The notes under the pieces are model-generated. The model was not told the origin of the DNA, did not search any database, and saw nothing but the letters and a program-made list of their open reading frames with translations. Positions 10,427-19,617 of a stretch of 64,000 nt of DNA are shown piece by piece. How positions within the stretch are numbered: the first letter of the stretch is position 1; every line of letters begins with the position of its first letter. This DNA comes from Peribacillus sp. Bi96 (GTDB taxonomy: Bacteria; Bacillota; Bacilli; Bacillales; DSM-1321): NCBI RefSeq assembly GCF_918698115.1, contig NZ_CAKKLV010000011.1, positions 1 to 64,000 of the forward strand. The letters run 5' to 3'. A program made the position numbers and the translations under genes.

Positions 10427-11965
10427 TTATAAAGGATCTTTCATTCCAGTGTTAGCAGTAACCAATATTTCGTCGTATTTTTTTGCATCAGCTTTCTTGC
10501 TTGACAGCAATGTCCCGACGATGGCAGCGATAAAACCTATTGGAATGGAGACGATGCCTGGATTAGCAAGTGGGAATAATGGTTCTCCAACGAATATTGC
10601 TGCTCCCTCTACCGGTGACCAGACATTTGGACTTAGGAACACAAGTAATAATGAACTGACCAGTCCCACTATCATACCTGAGACAGCCCCTGCTGTGTTA
10701 AAGCGTTTCCAAAATACCGTGAAGACAATGATTGGCAGATTGGCACTGGCAGCGACGGCAAAGGCAAGTGAAACAAGGAACGCAACATTCATGTTTTGGG
10801 CAAATAAGGCAAGGATGATGGAGAGAACGGACACCCCGATGGATGCCCAACGAGCTGCAACGACTTGTTCTTTATCAGTGGCTTGACCTTTACGAATGAT
10901 GTGGCCATAAAAGTCATGGGCAAAAGCGGAAGCTGCCGATAGAACGAGACCTGCTACAACAGCTAAAATGGTAGCAAATGCAACTGCAGACACGAAGGCA
11001 AATAGGAAGTCGCCTCCGATGGCTTCGGCAAGAAGTGGAGCGGCCATATTTCCAGCCGCATTCGCGGCTATGATTTTGTCGTATCCGACAAAAGCTGCCG
11101 CCCCAAAGCCAAGGAAAATGGTCATGATATAAAAGATGCCAATGATCCAAGTGGCATATACGACGGACTTTCGTGCTGTGATGGCGTCTTTTACCGTAAA
11201 GAAGCGGATGAGAATGTGAGGAAGTCCAGCTGTACCGAGTACAAGCGCTAAATTAAGTGATAAAGTATCCAATGGATCCTTGAATTTGTTACCAGGATTG
11301 AGGAAATCCCCGCCTAAAGGGGTGGCTGTTTTCATCTGATTGAACATCTCGATCACGCTAAAGTCGAATTTAGCCAGTACGATAATGGAAATGATGAATG
11401 TTCCTGCCATCAATAAAATGGCTTTTACGATTTGGACCCAGCTGGTGGCCGTCATTCCGCCAAATACTACGTAGACGGTCATTAAAATACCTACAATGAT
11501 GACGGAGTATAGATAATCAATTCCAAGTAAGAGTTTTATAAGGGCACCTGCACCGACCAGTTGGGCAATCATATAAAAGGTTGAAATGGAAATGGTGTTA
11601 AGGGCAGCGACCCCGCGTACTTTCTTTTCATTAAAACGGGCAGCAATCATGTCCGCAAGTGTATACTTACCAAGGTTACGAAGCGGTTCTGCCACGATAT
11701 AAAGAACGACAAGATAAGCAACCAGAAATCCTATGCTGTAGAAAAAGCCATCAAATCCAGAGAGTGCAACCATTCCGGCTATTCCTAAAAATGAGGCGGC
11801 TGACATATAATCACCCGCAATGGCCCACCCATTCTGCCAACCAGTCAGAGAACTGTCCGCCGTATAAAAATCCGCGGTCGTTTTCGTTCGCCTTGAAGCA
11901 AAGTAGGTAATGACCAATGTTAACCCAACAATGATTAAAAATAATATAAATGCAAGTATATTCAT
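10427..11965 (-). CDS. ywcA: sodium:solute symporter, cation/monocarboxylate (ActP/YwcA-like)
   Basis: A 512-aa SSS-family transporter with about 13 helices. Conserved segments include DFYTADSSLTGWQNG, GDYMSAASFLGIAG and GTAGLPHILIRFFT, the last typical of acetate/monocarboxylate symporters. The start at 11965 follows AAAGGTG. It lies 13 bp behind the small DUF485 gene, the same pair order as B. subtilis ywcB-ywcA and E. coli yjcH-actP. It probably takes up acetate or other short monocarboxylates with Na+; substrate by family inference. Confidence 0.88.
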   Translation of the reverse strand: MNILAFILFLIIVGLTLVITYFASRRTKTTADFYTADSSLTGWQNGWAIAGDYMSAASFLGIAGMVALSGFDGFFYSIGFLVAYLVVLYIVAEPLRNLGKYTLADMIAARFNEKKVRGVAALNTISISTFYMIAQLVGAGALIKLLLGIDYLYSVIIVGILMTVYVVFGGMTATSWVQIVKAILLMAGTFIISIIVLAKFDFSVIEMFNQMKTATPLGGDFLNPGNKFKDPLDTLSLNLALVLGTAGLPHILIRFFTVKDAITARKSVVYATWIIGIFYIMTIFLGFGAAAFVGYDKIIAANAAGNMAAPLLAEAIGGDFLFAFVSAVAFATILAVVAGLVLSAASAFAHDFYGHIIRKGQATDKEQVVAARWASIGVSVLSIILALFAQNMNVAFLVSLAFAVAASANLPIIVFTVFWKRFNTAGAVSGMIVGLVSSLLLVFLSPNVWSPVEGAAIFVGEPLFPLANPGIVSIPIGFIAAIVGTLLSSKKADAKKYDEILVTANTGMKDPL

Positions 11966-11978
11966 TGTAAATTCACCT

Positions 11979-12317
11979 TTATCCTTTCGCTTCTTTAACG
12001 ATTTCTTCAACTAATTGGTCAAAAGTAGCAGCCTTCCGTGAATAAAGGATGCATAAGGTCCAGGTCATGATAAATTGAGCGAAGGCCAAGACCCATGCCC
12101 AACTGATTGCCCCAAATGCATATGTGTTAAGAACTTTAGAATAGGAAGTTAGTATAGGTAGGGTGAAATAAAAGGCCATGAAAAAGATGGATAGTGGGAC
12201 AATGAAATTGCGTTTTTTCCTTAGGAGCTCTTGAAAAGAGTGTGATTGGACGATCTTAGTGTAGTCCGTAGAAGCGCTTACCTCGGTTTTCTTAGCTATT
12301 GAATCGTTTGATGCCAA
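11979..12317 (-). CDS. ywcB: DUF485 membrane protein (YwcB/YjcH-like)
   Basis: A 112-aa protein with two membrane helices (IVPLSIFFMAFYFTLPIL and WAWVLAFAQFIMTWTLCIL), preceded by FQELLRKKRNFI, the hallmark order of DUF485 proteins that accompany SSS-type acetate symporters. The TTG start at 12317 has GAAGGGGGA 6 nt upstream; an ATG at 12362 has no ribosome site. First gene of the ywcBA unit. The 12318-12576 gap must hold divergent promoters for this unit and the efflux operon, but I see no clear -35/-10 pair there. Confidence 0.8.
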   Translation of the reverse strand: MASNDSIAKKTEVSASTDYTKIVQSHSFQELLRKKRNFIVPLSIFFMAFYFTLPILTSYSKVLNTYAFGAISWAWVLAFAQFIMTWTLCILYSRKAATFDQLVEEIVKEAKG

Positions 12318-12576
12318 GTTGGTTCCCCCTTCATTGAATATTATTTTGGTTTTCATTACCAATTTTTCTGATAACAGTATCAGTATATATTTTTCAGAAT
12401 ATATTGTAAATTTAAAATTGTGAAATAAATCTTTTTTCGTTCGACATAGTGTTAATTATTAAGGAGAGTAAAGGCTGACATAAATGTACGACCATGAAAT
12501 CAAATCCGACCATTAAGGAAAAGTTAAGCTTCTTTCACGATACTTGCTTCAACGAAGGAAATCTGAAGGGAGCAAA

Positions 12577-13548
12577 ATGATGAAAAAGTGGATGATGATA
12601 GGTACGGTTTTAGTGTTGGTCATTGGAGGGAGCCTTTGGCTTTTCATGAAGGACAATGCAAAGCCCGTCGTTGCAAAGACGATGACGACTACAGTAGAAA
12701 AGGGAGATCTTGAAGTTCAAATAAGCGGTTCCGGGTCGGTCGCCGCAATCAATAGTGAGGACCTTACTTCATCGGTAACGGATGAAGTGGATGAAGTTCT
12801 TGTAAAGAAAAATGAATTGGTTGAGAAGGGTGACGAACTGATTACCTTCTCGAATGGAAGTGACCCGATAACGGCCCCATTCGATGGTACTGTAACAACA
12901 TTGGACGTAGAAGAAGGGGATCGTGTATCTAGCAGTGAGGTTGTGGCACATGTTACGGATTATAAAAAATTGAAAACTACGATCAGTGTTGATGAATTGG
13001 ATGTTCCAAGTGTTAAAAAAGGACAAACAGTTGAAATAAAAGCCAGTGCTTTTGAAGATGAAACGTTCACGGGCCAAGTGACCAGTGTAGCAAAAGAAGG
13101 TACATATGAGAATGGAGTTTCTTCGTTCGATGTTACGATCAAAATTGATAAACCCGGTGATATTAAAATTGGGATGTCGACTGAAGTGAGCATTGTAACG
13201 AATAGCGTAAAAGATGTTTTATATGTTCCGATTGAAGCAGTCCAAATGGACGGTGAAGAGAAATATGTGAATATACAACAATCCGGTGCAACTGAAGGAG
13301 CTGCTAGTACAAAGTCAGCGGTTGAGACTGGAATCAGTAACGATAGATATATCGAAATAACTTCAGGTCTTGAAGAGGGCCAGAATGTTTCCTTGCCCAT
13401 TACCATCAATGAAAGCGCAACTGGCAGTGGCGGCGAAGGAATTAGGGGAGGCCAAGGAGGCGAATTTCGAATGCAGAGTGGCAGCGGAATGCCGAGCGGC
13501 GGGATGTCAAGCGGTGGCGGAATGCCAAGCGGTAAGGGAGGTCAGTAA
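12577..13548 (+). CDS. efflux ABC transporter membrane-fusion/adaptor protein (MacA/YknX-like)
   Basis: A 323-aa HlyD/RND-type adaptor with an N-terminal signal-anchor helix (residues 5-24). Barrel-sandwich halves lie at about 45-75 and 100-125 (motif PITAPFDGTVTTLDVEEGD), a beta-barrel region follows, and the C-terminal membrane-proximal domain contains YVPIEAVQMDG. From about residue 285 it ends in an unusual tail of G, S, M and P (repeats of MPSGGMSSGG type). The start is ATGATG at 12577 after AAGGGAG. It is followed directly by the ATPase (start 2 nt after the stop) and permease genes. In B. subtilis the YknXYZ equivalent protects against a peptide toxin; the substrate here is unknown. 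Confidence 0.87.
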   Translation: MMKKWMMIGTVLVLVIGGSLWLFMKDNAKPVVAKTMTTTVEKGDLEVQISGSGSVAAINSEDLTSSVTDEVDEVLVKKNELVEKGDELITFSNGSDPITAPFDGTVTTLDVEEGDRVSSSEVVAHVTDYKKLKTTISVDELDVPSVKKGQTVEIKASAFEDETFTGQVTSVAKEGTYENGVSSFDVTIKIDKPGDIKIGMSTEVSIVTNSVKDVLYVPIEAVQMDGEEKYVNIQQSGATEGAASTKSAVETGISNDRYIEITSGLEEGQNVSLPITINESATGSGGEGIRGGQGGEFRMQSGSGMPSGGMSSGGGMPSGKGGQ

Positions 13549-13549
13549 T

Positions 13550-14290
13550 ATGGCGAAACCCATCATAAAGATTAAGAACATGTCTAAATCGTATGAATTA
13601 GGCGGTGAAACGGTCAAGGCACTTCAAGATGTATGTCTTACAATCAATAAAGGGGATTTCATTTCTATCATCGGACCATCCGGATCAGGGAAATCGACGT
13701 TCATGAATATGCTTGGCTGCCTTGATAAGCCTGATACAGGTGAATACCTTCTAGATGAAAAAGAAGTAGAAAAAATGAAGGATAATGAGTTAGCTGCTAT
13801 TCGTAACATTAAAATAGGATTTATCTTTCAAAATTTCAACCTGTTGGCAAAATTGACAGCGTTGGAAAATGTCGAACTTCCTCTGGTCTATAGAGGAGTA
13901 AGTGTAAAGGAAAGAATGAAGGTGGCCAATGCCTGTCTTGATATGGTAGGCCTGGGTGACCGGGTTAATCATTTGCCGACTCAACTTTCAGGAGGACAGC
14001 AGCAAAGAGTTGCGATTGCTAGGGCACTTGCAGGTAACCCTCCCGTTTTATTGGCGGATGAGCCAACAGGGGCTCTTGATAGTAAGACAAGTAAAGAAGT
14101 GTTGCAAATGCTGAAAGATTTAAACCAAAAGGGACAAACAATCATTCTTATAACGCACGACCTGGAAGTGGCAAAAGAAGCCACACGTGTCGTACGGATA
14201 CAGGATGGTCAGCTATTTGAAAACGGAGGTGATTGGATTGAACCTGAGCGAATCAGTGAAGATGGCTATATGCAGTATCAAAACCAATAA
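13550..14290 (+). CDS. ABC transporter ATP-binding protein (MacB/LolD/YknY-like)
   Basis: A 246-aa ABC ATPase with Walker [11 protein letters not shown]-loop FQNFNLL, signature [15 protein letters not shown], Walker B LLADEPTGALD and the H-loop ITHD. This subfamily powers MacB-type permeases that do not move substrate through the membrane core but drive extracytoplasmic conformational change. The ATG at 13550 has GGGAGG about 8 nt upstream. Its end overlaps the start of the permease gene by 53 bp, indicating tight coupling. Confidence 0.93.
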   Translation: MAKPIIKIKNMSKSYELGGETVKALQDVCLTINKGDFISIIGPSGSGKSTFMNMLGCLDKPDTGEYLLDEKEVEKMKDNELAAIRNIKIGFIFQNFNLLAKLTALENVELPLVYRGVSVKERMKVANACLDMVGLGDRVNHLPTQLSGGQQQRVAIARALAGNPPVLLADEPTGALDSKTSKEVLQMLKDLNQKGQTIILITHDLEVAKEATRVVRIQDGQLFENGGDWIEPERISEDGYMQYQNQ

Positions 14291-15407
14291 AGTCCGTGCA
14301 TTTTTAACGATGCTTGGGATTATTATTGGAGTTGCCTCTGTGATTGTCCTAGTTTCGATTGGACAGGGATCCTCACAGTCCGTTCAGGATGAGATCAACA
14401 GCTTGGGAACGAACTTGTTAACGGTAAGTGTCACGGATACGGATTCTGTGGAGCTGACGGATGACATAATTGAACAGTTTAAAGACCTGGACGGGATATC
14501 AGATGTTGCACCTGTTGTCACTGGACGAGTTTATGCTAAAAACGGTGAAGCTTCGGCACAAGTTTCCATGACAGGCACAACTTCTTCCTACTTATCAGTG
14601 AGGGATTTAGAGCTTAGTCAAGGCCGCTTTTTAACGGATATGGAAACGGAATTACGTTCTAAGGTTGTTGTTTTGGGGTCAGATACAGCTGATACGCTTT
14701 TTGAAAATCAAAAAGCGGTGGACCAGAGCGTTCTTATTGGCGGTGTTTCCTATCGAGTGATCGGTGTTTTGAAGTCAGTAGGCACCTCAATGGGGTCGAG
14801 CGGGGATGATGTAATCATTGCACCGATCACTACTGCCGAACGGGCTACGGGCAGCACAACAATCGGAACGGTATATTTAAAAGCCAAAAATGAGAATATC
14901 GTAGAGAGGGCGATGTATCAGGTACAAGGGACGATGACCACATCATTCCCGGAGCAAAGTGACAATTATTCGGTGTCCAATCAGGAAGACCTGATGGATA
15001 CAATGAGCTCAGTTTCAGATACGTTCACTCTCATGCTTGGCGGTATAGCGAGCATTTCGTTACTTGTAGGCGGTATTGGAATCATGAATATCATGTTGGT
15101 CTCCGTTTCGGAGAGGACGAAAGAAATAGGGATTAGAAAAGCAATTGGTGCGAATCGGAAATCCATCCTTCTTCAATTTTTAATTGAAGCGATGTCCTTG
15201 AGCTGCTTAGGAGGGTTATTGGGTGTCGGAATTGGATTGGGGATAGCTAAATTGGTTTCCGTTTTTTCAACTTTAACGATTAGTTATTCATGGTCGGTGA
15301 CACTGTTGGCTTTCTTATTCTCCATATTAATCGGTATAATCTTTGGCGTATTTCCTGCAAATAAGGCATCTAAATTGAATCCAATCCAGGCACTGCGTCA
15401 CGAATAA
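14238..15407 (+). CDS. MacB-type ABC transporter permease (YknZ-like)
   Basis: A 389-aa permease with TM1 at about residues 20-42 (FLTMLGIIIGVASVIVLVSI), a MacB-type extracellular domain (about 45-265) and three C-terminal helices within an FtsX domain. The NIMLVSVSERTKEIGIRKAIGA coupling region follows TM2. The TTG start at 14238 has GGAGGT 7 nt upstream, which sits inside the ATPase gene. With the adaptor and ATPase it forms a tripartite-like MacAB/YknXYZ system suited to peptides or amphiphilic compounds at the envelope. Confidence 0.9.
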   Translation: MNLSESVKMAICSIKTNKVRAFLTMLGIIIGVASVIVLVSIGQGSSQSVQDEINSLGTNLLTVSVTDTDSVELTDDIIEQFKDLDGISDVAPVVTGRVYAKNGEASAQVSMTGTTSSYLSVRDLELSQGRFLTDMETELRSKVVVLGSDTADTLFENQKAVDQSVLIGGVSYRVIGVLKSVGTSMGSSGDDVIIAPITTAERATGSTTIGTVYLKAKNENIVERAMYQVQGTMTTSFPEQSDNYSVSNQEDLMDTMSSVSDTFTLMLGGIASISLLVGGIGIMNIMLVSVSERTKEIGIRKAIGANRKSILLQFLIEAMSLSCLGGLLGVGIGLGIAKLVSVFSTLTISYSWSVTLLAFLFSILIGIIFGVFPANKASKLNPIQALRHE

Positions 15408-15420
15408 ATATGCAAATTTT

Positions 15421-15453
15421 AGGAAAGCGGCTATAAAAAGCCCGCTTTCTTTT
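15421..15453 (+). terminator. terminator after efflux permease
   Basis: GGAAAGCGG and CCGCTTTC form a stem around a short loop, followed by TTTT. The regulator genes begin after it, so they may have their own promoter. Confidence 0.75.
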
Positions 15454-15516
15454 GCTTATGAAAAAGGATAAAATCAACATATATCGCAATTGAAACGGTC
15501 AGGAGGGGAACTCTGT

Positions 15517-16188
15517 ATGAAGATTTTGGTGGTTGAAGATAATGTTTCATTATTAGAATCGATCCGGCAAATTCTGACGGATGAATATGAAGTCGATACA
15601 GCGAATAATGGGGAAGATGGATTATTCATGGCCCTGCAAAGTATATACGATATCATTATATTGGATGTAATGCTTCCGGGAATGGATGGATTTGAAATTG
15701 TACGGAAAATCAGGGAAGCAAAGATTGATACAAGCGTCTTGTTTTTGACGGCAAAAGATGCGCTTGAGGATCGGGTCAGAGGCTTGGAGATGGGTGGCGA
15801 TGATTATTTAGTCAAGCCGTTTCAAGCACCGGAACTTAAGGCCAGGATACGTGCTCTCCTTCGCAGGAGTGGTATTTTATCGTTGGAGCAGCATGTGAAG
15901 TATCGTGGAATTGAATTGTTGGAAAGAGAAAAGGATATATTGGTTGATGGAAAGATCATTAAAATGACCTTGAAACAGTATGAACTACTTGAGTATCTCA
16001 TTCAGAATAATGGGAAAATATTGACCCGAGAGCAGATTTTCGACCGTATTTGGGGGTTTGACTCAGATACGACGATTGCCATTGTGGAAGTGTTCATCCA
16101 TCATCTAAGAAAAAAGTTGGAACCTTTCAATTATCATAAAGATATTCAAACGGTTCGGGGAATTGGTTATATGTTAAAACAACCATAA
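15517..16188 (+). CDS. OmpR-family response regulator
   Basis: A 223-aa regulator. The receiver domain has phospho-acceptor Asp50 in IIILDVMLPG, acidic residues EDN (7-9) and the conserved DDYLVKPF lysine. A C-terminal winged helix (about 125-223) ends in TVRGIGYML. The start at 15517 uses AGGAGGGG about 8 nt upstream. It is followed 10 bp later by its histidine kinase. Its place next to the efflux genes suggests it controls them in response to an envelope compound. Confidence 0.93.
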   Translation: MKILVVEDNVSLLESIRQILTDEYEVDTANNGEDGLFMALQSIYDIIILDVMLPGMDGFEIVRKIREAKIDTSVLFLTAKDALEDRVRGLEMGGDDYLVKPFQAPELKARIRALLRRSGILSLEQHVKYRGIELLEREKDILVDGKIIKMTLKQYELLEYLIQNNGKILTREQIFDRIWGFDSDTTIAIVEVFIHHLRKKLEPFNYHKDIQTVRGIGYMLKQP

Positions 16189-16198
16189 GGGGATCATT

Positions 16199-17437
16199 AT
16201 GTTCCAAAAAACACGGCTTCAATTAACATTATTGAATTCTATCGTCTTTATTGTCTTAATAGCCATATTAAGCAGAACGATTTATTTCTATACGGAAAAT
16301 CAGATCTATAGGGATGTCAATGATTCACTTGAAAAGGATTACAGGGATTTCAATCATGGAGGCATGCCAGGCGGACGTCCGCAAGGTGAGTTTCTCTTAG
16401 GACCGGGACCGAGTGTCATCGTTTGGGGACCGGAAGATACGATCATTGAGCCAAGGCTGAGTGTAGACAATTTCATTAAGGTTAATGAATCAGAATTTTA
16501 CCCTAAAAAGTTTGATGAGATTGAAGAAATATCGGTAAATGGGCCGACGTATCGTGCACTTTCCACCAAGGTCGATACGGAATATGGAGAAATGACCGTA
16601 CAATTCATCCGGAATGTCGATTCTGAAAAAGATATGCTTAATCGCTTGTTGCTCATATTATTTGTTGGTGGAGGAATTGGAAGTCTAGTGGCGATAGGCG
16701 CAGGCTATCTTCTGGCAGGACGGGCTCTCATACCAGTCAAGAAATCCTGGGATCAGCAACAACAGTTTGTCTCGGATGCTTCGCATGAAATCCGAACGCC
16801 GCTTGCCGTCATTCAATCGCGGGCTGAATTGCTATTTCAATCACCGAACGCGACTATCGAGGAAAAGGCCGTCGATATATCCATCATTTCAAAAGAAGTC
16901 CGCCGATTGAACAAACTAGTTAACGGTCTTTTAACCTTGACCCGAACGGATTCGAATCAAATGGAGGTTAAAAAATCGAACTTTTTCCTCGATGACTTAC
17001 TTATTGATATAGTGGAACAATATACGGATATTGCTTCTTTTCAAGAAAAATCAATAACTAGCCATGCTCCCGAACAAGTCGTGTTTCTTGGGGATAAAGA
17101 GAGAATTCATCAGCTATTGGTGATCTTGGTGGATAATGCCATGAAGTTCACGGAGGTAGGCGGGGAGATTTCCCTTTCCTGCATCAAGAATGCTTCATCC
17201 ATCATTCTTTCTGTAGAGGATAATGGAAAAGGCATTCCACAGGAAGAAATCCCCTTGATTTTTAATCGTTTTTATCAAGTGGAGCAATCCCGCTCAGCAA
17301 ATGAAGGCTCCGGTTTAGGTTTATCCATTGCTAAGTGGATTGTAAACACACATCAAGGAACCATCAAGGTTACGAGTGTACAGAATGAACGGACCCGTTT
17401 TGAAATCACTTTTCCGAGAAATCAAAAGAAAAATTAA
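16199..17437 (+). CDS. sensor histidine kinase of the efflux-linked two-component system
   Basis: A 412-aa membrane kinase with TM1 at about 8-30, an extracytoplasmic domain at about 31-148 and TM2 at about 149-173. The phospho-acceptor His196 is in SDASHEIRTPLAV. The catalytic domain carries VDNAMKFT (N box), EDNGKGIP (G1) and GSGLGLSI (G2). No full HAMP domain is evident after TM2. The sensor loop starts with an odd G/M/P-rich segment (residues 53-72, HGGMPGGRPQGEFLLGPGPS). That resembles the tails of the adaptor and the small protein downstream, so all three may recognise the same ligand or each other (inference). Confidence 0.92.
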   Translation: MFQKTRLQLTLLNSIVFIVLIAILSRTIYFYTENQIYRDVNDSLEKDYRDFNHGGMPGGRPQGEFLLGPGPSVIVWGPEDTIIEPRLSVDNFIKVNESEFYPKKFDEIEEISVNGPTYRALSTKVDTEYGEMTVQFIRNVDSEKDMLNRLLLILFVGGGIGSLVAIGAGYLLAGRALIPVKKSWDQQQQFVSDASHEIRTPLAVIQSRAELLFQSPNATIEEKAVDISIISKEVRRLNKLVNGLLTLTRTDSNQMEVKKSNFFLDDLLIDIVEQYTDIASFQEKSITSHAPEQVVFLGDKERIHQLLVILVDNAMKFTEVGGEISLSCIKNASSIILSVEDNGKGIPQEEIPLIFNRFYQVEQSRSANEGSGLGLSIAKWIVNTHQGTIKVTSVQNERTRFEITFPRNQKKN

Positions 17438-17462
17438 TCAAGTTGTCATCCTATAGTAAAAG

Positions 17463-17510
17463 ACCCTTACTTTTTTCCTTGGTGCTTAAGGAAAAATTAA
17501 GGGTTTTTTT
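17463..17510 (+). terminator. terminator after histidine kinase
   Basis: ACCCTTACTTTTTTCCTT pairs with AAGGAAAAATTAAGGGT, followed by seven T. Expression of the next gene past this point needs readthrough or its own promoter. Confidence 0.8.
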
Positions 17511-17548
17511 AGATAATCATCTTATAAGAAAATTTTGGAGGAGAATCA

Positions 17549-18001
17549 ATGATGAAAAGACTTGGTAGGTTACACTTTTTGGTTGGAATATTGGCTTCGG
17601 TCCTTTTAATGGCACAAGCAGTTATCGGGATCCTGATGTATGTGAATGGAAGCGGCAATGAACCCATGAATCGTCAGGCGATGATGGGTCAGCCTGCTGA
17701 CCGCAACACAACAGATTCCGATAGTACGGAAGATTCAACTAATAGCAGTTCTGCAACCGAAGATTCAACTACGGAAACGACACCTAATGTTACACAGGGC
17801 AATATGGGGGCAACTCCCCAAGGCGCTGGAACTCCAGGAGAGATGCCAAGCGGTGGCGGATTTCAAGGCAGAGACTCTTTTGCAGGCCAATTTATCGCCT
17901 TTTATCAAGGGGCAGGCGGCTTGGCTACATCCATCATCATCTTTGTGATTGGAGGCGCAGGGTTGGTGATATCTGTGATGTCCAGAAAAGCGGCAGCCTA
18001 A
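17549..18001 (+). CDS. small two-helix membrane protein with S/T- and G/M/P-rich exposed loop
   Basis: A 150-aa protein not recognised as a named family. TM1 is at about 9-31. A roughly 90-residue loop is first Ser/Thr/Asp/Glu-rich (52-80), then Gly/Met/Pro-rich (84-108, including TPGEMPSGGGFQGRDSF). TM2 is at about 125-145, ending in a basic tail. The RBS GGAGGA lies 6 nt before ATGATG. The loop composition echoes the adaptor tail and the kinase sensor loop in this cluster, pointing to a shared function, perhaps as an accessory sensor or substrate-handling part of the efflux system (inference). Confidence 0.75.
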   Translation: MMKRLGRLHFLVGILASVLLMAQAVIGILMYVNGSGNEPMNRQAMMGQPADRNTTDSDSTEDSTNSSSATEDSTTETTPNVTQGNMGATPQGAGTPGEMPSGGGFQGRDSFAGQFIAFYQGAGGLATSIIIFVIGGAGLVISVMSRKAAA

Positions 18002-18057
18002 AAAGTCGATCCTCATAAAAACATGTTTCAAGGAAAGCTGCTGTTTCGTTTGCTAAT

Positions 18058-18093
18058 AGAGAAGGTTCCTTTTGAGGGAAGCCTTCTTTTTTT
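18058..18093 (+). terminator. terminator after small membrane protein
   Basis: GAGAAGGTTCCTTTTGAGGGAAGCCTTC forms a stem, followed by eight T. Confidence 0.8.
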
Positions 18094-18215
18094 ATTCACG
18101 AAATCCATTATTGTCACTAATTGTTAGTATAAAAAGAGAAATAATAATTGCACTTAAAAAAATATTGGTTTAATATATACTTCTGAGAGGTACGTACATG
18201 TAGTTTGGATAAAAG

Positions 18216-18229
18216 AGAAAACGTTTGCA
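18216..18229 (-). promoter_or_regulatory. candidate cre site upstream of nupC
   Basis: Read on the minus strand, TGCAAACGTTTTCT matches the cre consensus TGNAARCGNWWWCA at 13 of 14 positions. It lies about 70 bp before the nupC start, where CcpA could repress nucleoside uptake during growth on glucose. Confidence 0.5.
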
Positions 18230-18295
18230 TAAATTTTTTGAGGGTACCCTATTCTTAATGCACGATCATTAAATTCACCTTAGTGGAGGCAGAAT

Positions 18296-19480
18296 ATGAA
18301 ATTTCTGATAGCAATTTTAGGACTGCTCATTGTTTTTGGACTAGCTTTTTTAGCGAGTAGTGACCGGAAGAAAGTTAAAATTAAACCGATTATCCTTATG
18401 GTGATCCTGCAGCTTATTTTAACTTATCTATTATTAAATACGAAGTTTGGTCTAGTGATCATCAATTCGATTGCCGATGGTTTTGGAAAACTATTAGAAT
18501 GGGCAAATGAAGGGATTACATTTGTATTTGGTGGGATTGTAAACGAAGGAGCATCGCCCTTCTTTTTAAATGTCCTTCTTCCTATCGTATTCATCTCGGC
18601 ATTAATCGGGATATTACAGCACTTCAAAATCCTTCCGTTCGTCATGAAGTGGATAGGATTCCTGCTGAGTAAGGTTAATGGAATGGGGAAATTGGAATCT
18701 TACAATGCGGTCGCATCAGCAATTGTCGGCCAATCCGAGGTTTTCATTACCTTGAAGAAGCAACTCGGTTCCATTCCGCCATCACGTATGTATACTCTTT
18801 GTGCGTCAGCCATGTCAACCGTATCGATGTCGATTGTCGGTGCTTATATGACCATGATTGAACCAAAGTATGTTGTGACGGCTATTGTTATTAACATGTT
18901 TGGTGGATTTATCATTGCATCCATTATTAACCCTTATACGGTAACGGATGAGGATGATATTCTCCCTGTTGAAGTAGGGGCAGAGAAACAGTCGTTCTTC
19001 GAAATGCTTGGGGAATATATCATGGATGGATTTAAGGTTGCTATCACTGTAGCCGCGATGTTAATTGGTTTCGTTGCACTAATTGCAGGAATCAACAGCT
19101 TATTCGATATGATCTTCGGCATCAGTTTCCAAGACATCTTGGGGTATATTTTTGCCCCGTTTGCCTTTATCATGGGGATACCGATTTCAGAAACCGTGAC
19201 TGCAGGCGGAATCATGGCGACAAAGCTAGTAACTAATGAATTTGTTGCCATGCTGAGCCTAGGGGACGCATCAGCAGCCTTGAGCGAAAGGACGATAGGA
19301 ATTGTTTCGGTTTTCTTGGTTTCATTCGCGAATTTTTCATCTATCGGAATCATTGCAGGTGCTGTTAAAGGCCTACATGAAAAACAAGGAAATGTTGTGG
19401 CTCGTTTCGGCTTGAAGTTGCTATACGGTGCGACTCTTGTCAGCATCCTATCTGCAATCATCGTCAGTGTGATACTTTAA
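18296..19480 (+). CDS. nupC: concentrative nucleoside transporter (NupC-like)
   Basis: A 394-aa CNT-family nucleoside:cation symporter with about ten helices. Family segments are visible: [15 protein letters not shown] (nucleoside-binding HP1 region), [15 protein letters not shown] and [21 protein letters not shown] (HP2 region). The RBS GTGGAGG lies 7 nt upstream of the ATG. It is monocistronic with a strong terminator and a probable cre in its leader, which fits use of nucleosides as a carbon source. Confidence 0.9.
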   Translation: MKFLIAILGLLIVFGLAFLASSDRKKVKIKPIILMVILQLILTYLLLNTKFGLVIINSIADGFGKLLEWANEGITFVFGGIVNEGASPFFLNVLLPIVFISALIGILQHFKILPFVMKWIGFLLSKVNGMGKLESYNAVASAIVGQSEVFITLKKQLGSIPPSRMYTLCASAMSTVSMSIVGAYMTMIEPKYVVTAIVINMFGGFIIASIINPYTVTDEDDILPVEVGAEKQSFFEMLGEYIMDGFKVAITVAAMLIGFVALIAGINSLFDMIFGISFQDILGYIFAPFAFIMGIPISETVTAGGIMATKLVTNEFVAMLSLGDASAALSERTIGIVSVFLVSFANFSSIGIIAGAVKGLHEKQGNVVARFGLKLLYGATLVSILSAIIVSVIL

Positions 19481-19495
19481 GTAACGGTATTGATA

Positions 19496-19533
19496 AGAGG
19501 CACTTGGGTTTACTCCTAAGTGCCTCTTTTATT
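19496..19533 (+). terminator. terminator after nupC
   Basis: AGAGGCACTT and AAGTGCCTCT form a perfect stem, followed by TTTTA. Confidence 0.88.
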
Positions 19534-19541
19534 TTTGGAAT

Positions 19542-19571
19542 TTGAAGGTGATTTGCGTGCTGGTATATAAT
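19542..19571 (+). promoter_or_regulatory. probable sigma-A promoter of msrAB
   Basis: TTGAAG (19542-19547) and TATAAT (19566-19571) are separated by 18 nt, about 45 bp upstream of the msrAB start. Confidence 0.45.
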
Positions 19572-19617
19572 ACATAAAATGGCTGGCCATGAAAGGGAAA
19601 AGGGAGTGAGGAGGACA

